A stretch of DNA of 22,340 bases from a virus: positions 1-22,340 of IMG/VR virus record IMGVR_UViG_3300046007_005142; one strand, written 5' to 3'. A program made the position numbers and the translations under genes. Position 1 is the stretch's first letter. Each line of letters begins with the position of its first letter. Shown in pieces: positions 19,392 through 22,340 of the stretch. Below the pieces are notes generated by a model, which searched no databases, was not told where the DNA came from, and saw only the letters and a program-made list of their open reading frames with translations.

Positions 19392-21688
19392 AGCGCGTCC
19401 TCTCTCATAAGTGAATCGTTGAGGCTGTCCACGTAGGTCTGAGCCTTTTGTGTGAGCCGTATGCCCTGGTACACCTGGACCCTGCCACCGTCCTCGCGAA
19501 CCTCCGCGGCACGTATCGGCTTGTCGCCGGTCGCCGCCAGGAACTTGCGCTTGAACGTTAGGTCGGTGCCCGGGTGAATGCCCTTATTGACTGACCACTT
19601 CTTGAAGACGTGGTACAGGTCGTCCTTGGGCACCTCGCCCAACGGGTCGAGCACGAGCACGTCATCAAAGAACGATCCGAGCGGGTTGGATAGCTCCTCC
19701 ATGACCCTCAGCAGCTCGGTACCTGACTTGGGCTGCTGGAACTTGCCACCACGTTCTGCCCTGCGCCGCAGGCCGACCATGCTCCAGTTAAATATCCCGG
19801 AGAGCTCCGCCTTTAGCTTGGCGGAGAGCTGCGTGTCCTCGCGCCCGTAGAACGAGTTCGTCATCTTGAGAACGATCATACGGCCCGTGAGAGCGTTGCT
19901 GTTCTCTGTGAGCTGCATGACCTCGTTCGAGTAGATCACGATACGCGTTGGCAGGTACCCGTTCCAGGCCTCCTTGTTCTTGCGGTTCACAGTGACGGTA
20001 TCACCACCAACAATACGCAGAAGCTGAGAAACAACAGCAGAGCGGTTCCTCTCCGGCGCACGCGCGTCCGTAAACGATGCAAGTAGCTTGCCAAGCCATG
20101 GCTGTAGTCCGAACGTGTCACAGAGCTCTCCCAGTTCCGGCGCGACCGTGTTGTGCTGACCGAGCAGGTCCACGAGCACCTTGTTAATTGTTCCCTTGCC
20201 CGATCGGCGGGGTCCGATGATGTTAAAGAACTTCTGCTGGTCGGTCTCGCCCGAGAGTATGTACCCGAAGATCTCCTGCAGCGTGTCGATCGACTCGCGG
20301 TCGTAACCCCACAGCTGCTCGAGAAATCCCTCCCACACCGGGCACTTGGCCTCCGGGTCGTACTCGAACGGCAGGCTGTTCAGCGTGAAGAACCCGAGCG
20401 TGTGCGGCAGGAGCACCGAGTCCTCGAGGTGGAAGAGCCCGTTCTTCAGGCTGATCAGCTTCGAGGCCTCCGGCCGGTTCTTCTCGAACCCCGCGAGCCA
20501 CACCGGCGGGTGCGAGTGCGCGGCCTGGGGCAGGTGCGTCAGCGCCTGCAGAGCGTCAATCGCCGCGCTCACCGATGGCGGGGTCGGGGCGAACGGTATC
20601 AGGTTCCCCCGGCGGTCGGTCTTCTTGCACTTGTTCAGGAAGTTGTACATCTTCGACCGTATGGTCGCGTCCTCAACTGACTCGTAGCAGTTCCCCGTGT
20701 ACTTAAAGAACTCGGAGGCGTAGTGCACGAGCGTGGTCCCCTCCTCGTTCGTGTGCTCGGACTCTAGGTACTCGCCAGCGTGGCCGAGCGGGGCCGGGTC
20801 GAGCACTATATCACCCCGGGCGAGAGCCTCTGACTTTTTTACTTGGTTCACCTCGAATATGATCGAGCGCAGTGTCGAGCCCTTGCCCTTGGTGAAGCTG
20901 TCCCACTTCCTGGCGCACTCGCCGGGGTGGTAGCTACCCTCGGTGGTCGAGGACCAACGATCCCACGCCTCGCACGCCTCCACGTCCCCGTTGAACTGGT
21001 GGTGGAGCGCCATGCCCACGCGTAGCCAGTCCGCGTAACCGCAGTTGGCGTCCAGGTGAGCGAGAAGCTCCTCCTCGACACGCGCGACGTCGTACTCGGC
21101 CACGGGCGGTGTGTAGTCCGCGAACGCGTCCCCTGTGACCCGGACGGTGCGCTCGGGGATAAATGGGGACAGATCAATTGGGGACGCGGGAATGTCCCCA
21201 CCCAATTTTTGGCCTGTCACCGTGAAGTACCTTCCGCGTGGGTAGATCTCGAGGCCCTTCTCGTGGTCAACGTGCGCTGACTGGATGGCCGCCAGAGTGA
21301 ATATTTTGACGCCTGTGCCGCTCGGGGAGACCTCCAGGTACCCAGGTATCGACTGAGCCATTCTGGCGGCCTCTGGGCAGGTAAATTGGCCCTCAGCGTA
21401 GCAGTCGTCGAGGTCGACACCAACGAGCCCGTCGGATCCGTCGAATACGAAGCCCACACCGTCGAATCTGCCAGTCTGGTACGCGTTCTGCGCGGACAGA
21501 AAGTCTGTCCACGTGCCGGGGTTGGTGCTGCTCGCCGCGTGCATGTTCGACTGCACTGGCAGTTTGGACCAGCGACGGCTCTCTCCCTCCCCGATCTCCA
21601 CGAATCTCCACATGACCCACCTCGGGATCTTCTTGAGCTCGAACGGTATCCGCTCGAAGTCAACTGCAATTTTTGCCGGTTTTTCCAT
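19388..21688 (-). CDS. Primase-polymerase/helicase (AEP prim-pol N-terminus, PriCT-2, SF3 P4-type helicase)
   Basis: 766 aa, predicted to prime and unwind at the origin. Residues about 20-170 form the archaeo-eukaryotic primase-polymerase domain: PRWVMWRF, KLP, GVGFVFDGSDGLVGVDLDD (D92, D94), SPSGTGVKIF and EIYPRGRYFTVTG (E147 as third acidic residue), as in NrS-1-type phage enzymes. Residues about 198-285 match PriCT-2 (GYADWLRVGMALHHQFNGD). Residues 395-650 form the P4-family SF3 helicase, with Walker A IGPRRSGKGT (491-500), Walker B-like LLASFTDA and sensor VIYSNE (584-589). The C-terminal 100 residues form a winged-helix-like tail. The ATG at 21688 has GAGAGGAT seven bases upstream. It is the first large gene of the operon and sits beside an inverted repeat that may be its binding site. 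Confidence 0.95.
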   Translation of the reverse strand: MEKPAKIAVDFERIPFELKKIPRWVMWRFVEIGEGESRRWSKLPVQSNMHAASSTNPGTWTDFLSAQNAYQTGRFDGVGFVFDGSDGLVGVDLDDCYAEGQFTCPEAARMAQSIPGYLEVSPSGTGVKIFTLAAIQSAHVDHEKGLEIYPRGRYFTVTGQKLGGDIPASPIDLSPFIPERTVRVTGDAFADYTPPVAEYDVARVEEELLAHLDANCGYADWLRVGMALHHQFNGDVEACEAWDRWSSTTEGSYHPGECARKWDSFTKGKGSTLRSIIFEVNQVKKSEALARGDIVLDPAPLGHAGEYLESEHTNEEGTTLVHYASEFFKYTGNCYESVEDATIRSKMYNFLNKCKKTDRRGNLIPFAPTPPSVSAAIDALQALTHLPQAAHSHPPVWLAGFEKNRPEASKLISLKNGLFHLEDSVLLPHTLGFFTLNSLPFEYDPEAKCPVWEGFLEQLWGYDRESIDTLQEIFGYILSGETDQQKFFNIIGPRRSGKGTINKVLVDLLGQHNTVAPELGELCDTFGLQPWLGKLLASFTDARAPERNRSAVVSQLLRIVGGDTVTVNRKNKEAWNGYLPTRIVIYSNEVMQLTENSNALTGRMIVLKMTNSFYGREDTQLSAKLKAELSGIFNWSMVGLRRRAERGGKFQQPKSGTELLRVMEELSNPLGSFFDDVLVLDPLGEVPKDDLYHVFKKWSVNKGIHPGTDLTFKRKFLAATGDKPIRAAEVREDGGRVQVYQGIRLTQKAQTYVDSLNDSLMREDAL

Positions 21689-21703
21689 AAATTATCCTCT
21701 CAG

Positions 21704-21826
21704 TGCCGGGGGTGCCGGGGGTTGCGGGGGTCTATATCGGGTCACTTCCAACTTTTATTTTACAAAAAAGAAAAAAGAAAATGAATAAGTACGTTTAGAC
21801 CCCCGCGACCCCCGGCATCGCCGGCA
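21704..21826. repeat. 31-bp GC-rich inverted repeat around an A/T-rich loop (candidate origin or control site)
   Basis: TGCCGG-GGG-TGCCGGGGGTTGCGGGGGTCTA (left arm 21704-21734) matches the complement of 21796-21826 at 28 of 31 positions; the inner 22 bp have one mismatch. The 61-base spacer is A/T-rich and contains a long purine tract on the plus strand (AAAAAAGAAAAAAGAAAATG). The left arm also has three GGGGG runs four bases apart and a later GGG, giving a possible G-quadruplex. It occupies the gap just upstream of the primase-helicase gene. A weak TAAAAT (complement of 21757-21762) could be a promoter -10, with no clear -35. I infer an origin or control element. Confidence 0.9.
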
Positions 21827-21827
21827 G

Positions 21828-22022
21828 TCACTCAGCGCAAAGGCCCTTGTTCTCCAAAAAGCGGGACACCCAAAGCCGGAACTCGTGCCGGTTCTTGGGG
21901 GTGTTCGGCTCGTCCTGCGTCCACAGGAAGTCGTAGGCGTGCTCGCCACCGGGGTGTGTCACCACGATCTTAAGCAGATCCCCCGACTCACCGTGCACCT
22001 CCGTCAGTATGACCTTGCTCAT
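21828..22022 (-). CDS. Small hypothetical protein, 64 aa
   Basis: The ATG at 22022 overlaps the methyltransferase stop (ATGA). The product starts MSKVILTEVHGESGDLLKIVV, contains HPGGEHAYDFLWTQDEPN and ends in a short helix (HEFRLWVSRFLENKGLCAE). It is acidic, with an alpha/beta composition. No family was recognised. It is separated from the primase gene by the inverted-repeat region. Confidence 0.75.
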   Translation of the reverse strand: MSKVILTEVHGESGDLLKIVVTHPGGEHAYDFLWTQDEPNTPKNRHEFRLWVSRFLENKGLCAE

Positions 22023-22340
22023 GGTGTCACCTTTTTAATTGCGACCTGGTAGCCGTTGTGCAAAAGCAACAGCTCCTGACCGAAGATCGATGTGAACGCG
22101 TCGATTGCTGGTTTGGGCCGGTGCAGGAGCAGGGGTGAGCCCGCCCACATGTAGTCGTCGAAGACCATGACCCCGCCATTCTTGAGCATGGGCCACGACA
22201 TGCACGCGTCGATCAGCACATCCCGGGCGATGTGCGAGCCGTCGATGTAGATAAAGTCGAACGTGCGCTCCTCTTGTATTAACTCCGCCAAGCCGAAAAC
22301 GGACGTGCTCCGGATCGCGCGGATGAGGATGTTCTCGCCC
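22019..22340 (-). CDS. Class I SAM methyltransferase, C-terminal part (truncated by window edge)
   Basis: The frame is open through the right edge, and TTG at 22291 is not a credible start because conserved sequence continues upstream of it (ENILIRAIRSTSVFGLAEL). The visible part carries FDFIYIDGSHIARDVLIDAC and LKNGGVMVFDDYMW, the central and late strands of the Methyltransf_24/FkbM-like group. The SAM-binding glycine motif would lie outside the window. Family members methylate small molecules or sugars and also occur in phages; the substrate cannot be judged here. It overlaps the 64-aa gene by ATGA. Confidence 0.85.
   Translation of the reverse strand, partial: GENILIRAIRSTSVFGLAELIQEERTFDFIYIDGSHIARDVLIDACMSWPMLKNGGVMVFDDYMWAGSPLLLHRPKPAIDAFTSIFGQELLLLHNGYQVAIKKVTP

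Noticed and set aside
22019-22291. Complete 90-aa methyltransferase starting at 22291
   Set aside because: The codon is TTG and the conserved-looking frame stays open to the window edge, so the gene is truncated here and not short.

Overview
The window looks like the early/replication half and part of the virion-protein half of a tailed bacteriophage genome. The host is probably an aquatic, most likely marine, bacterium. The basis is a phage-type family A DNA polymerase, a B12-dependent ribonucleotide reductase, a P4/NrS-1-like primase-helicase, a DUF2815 single-strand binding protein, a Cas4-like nuclease, a terminase small subunit-like gene and virion-type proteins with GGLA[HQ]M peptides, all in almost gapless gene packing. 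No rRNA, tRNA, integrase, insertion sequence or CRISPR array was seen. The host is inferred from gene content only.

Layout. Positions 1-5457 (+ strand) hold four genes: the end of a virion-type protein with a C-terminal Asp-rich repeat, two large proteins of likely internal/structural role (580 and 666 aa), and a methyltransferase-like protein ending in a DUF6321-like domain. They run head-on into the minus-strand block with no intergenic base; an inverted repeat spans the two stop codons. Everything from 5458 to the right edge is on the minus strand and is read right to left: methyltransferase (entering from outside), a 64-aa protein, a 123-bp inverted-repeat region that could be an origin or control site, primase-helicase, holo-ACP synthase, a train of small genes (DUF3310, DUF1289, a one-helix membrane protein), HEXXH peptidase, VRR-NUC nuclease, HNH endonuclease, SNF2-type helicase, acyl carrier protein, beta-ketoacyl synthase, a sigma-region-4-like small protein, three small proteins, a terminator, a basic Pro-rich protein, terminase small subunit, a terminator, Cas4-like nuclease, two small proteins, SSB, a Lys-rich protein, a terminator, class II RNR, a candidate structured RNA, a 49-aa protein and DNA polymerase.

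Main result. Three genes in the replication operon together form a minimal acyl-carrier system: AcpS (19017-19391), ACP with an intact DSL serine (15106-15426) and a ketosynthase with an intact Cys-His-His triad and conserved Lys (13988-15109). They lie in one translationally coupled gene train with DNA replication enzymes. ACP and KAS overlap by ATGA, and AcpS overlaps the primase by GTGA. The phage could therefore make and charge its own ACP and extend an acyl chain independently of host ACP, for a purpose the sequence does not reveal.

How the parts work together. Primase-helicase, SNF2 helicase, PolA, SSB and the Cas4-like, VRR and HNH nucleases supply replication and recombination, and RNR supplies dNTPs. 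PolA carries Leu at the position equivalent to E. coli Phe762. Gene starts were chosen by Shine-Dalgarno sequence and overlap; several are GTG or TTG. Six small genes of 43-69 aa were kept on the basis of stop/start overlap or a strong ribosome binding site: 7343-7492, 10537-10704, 17789-17989, 18214-18345, 18668-18877 and 18874-19020.
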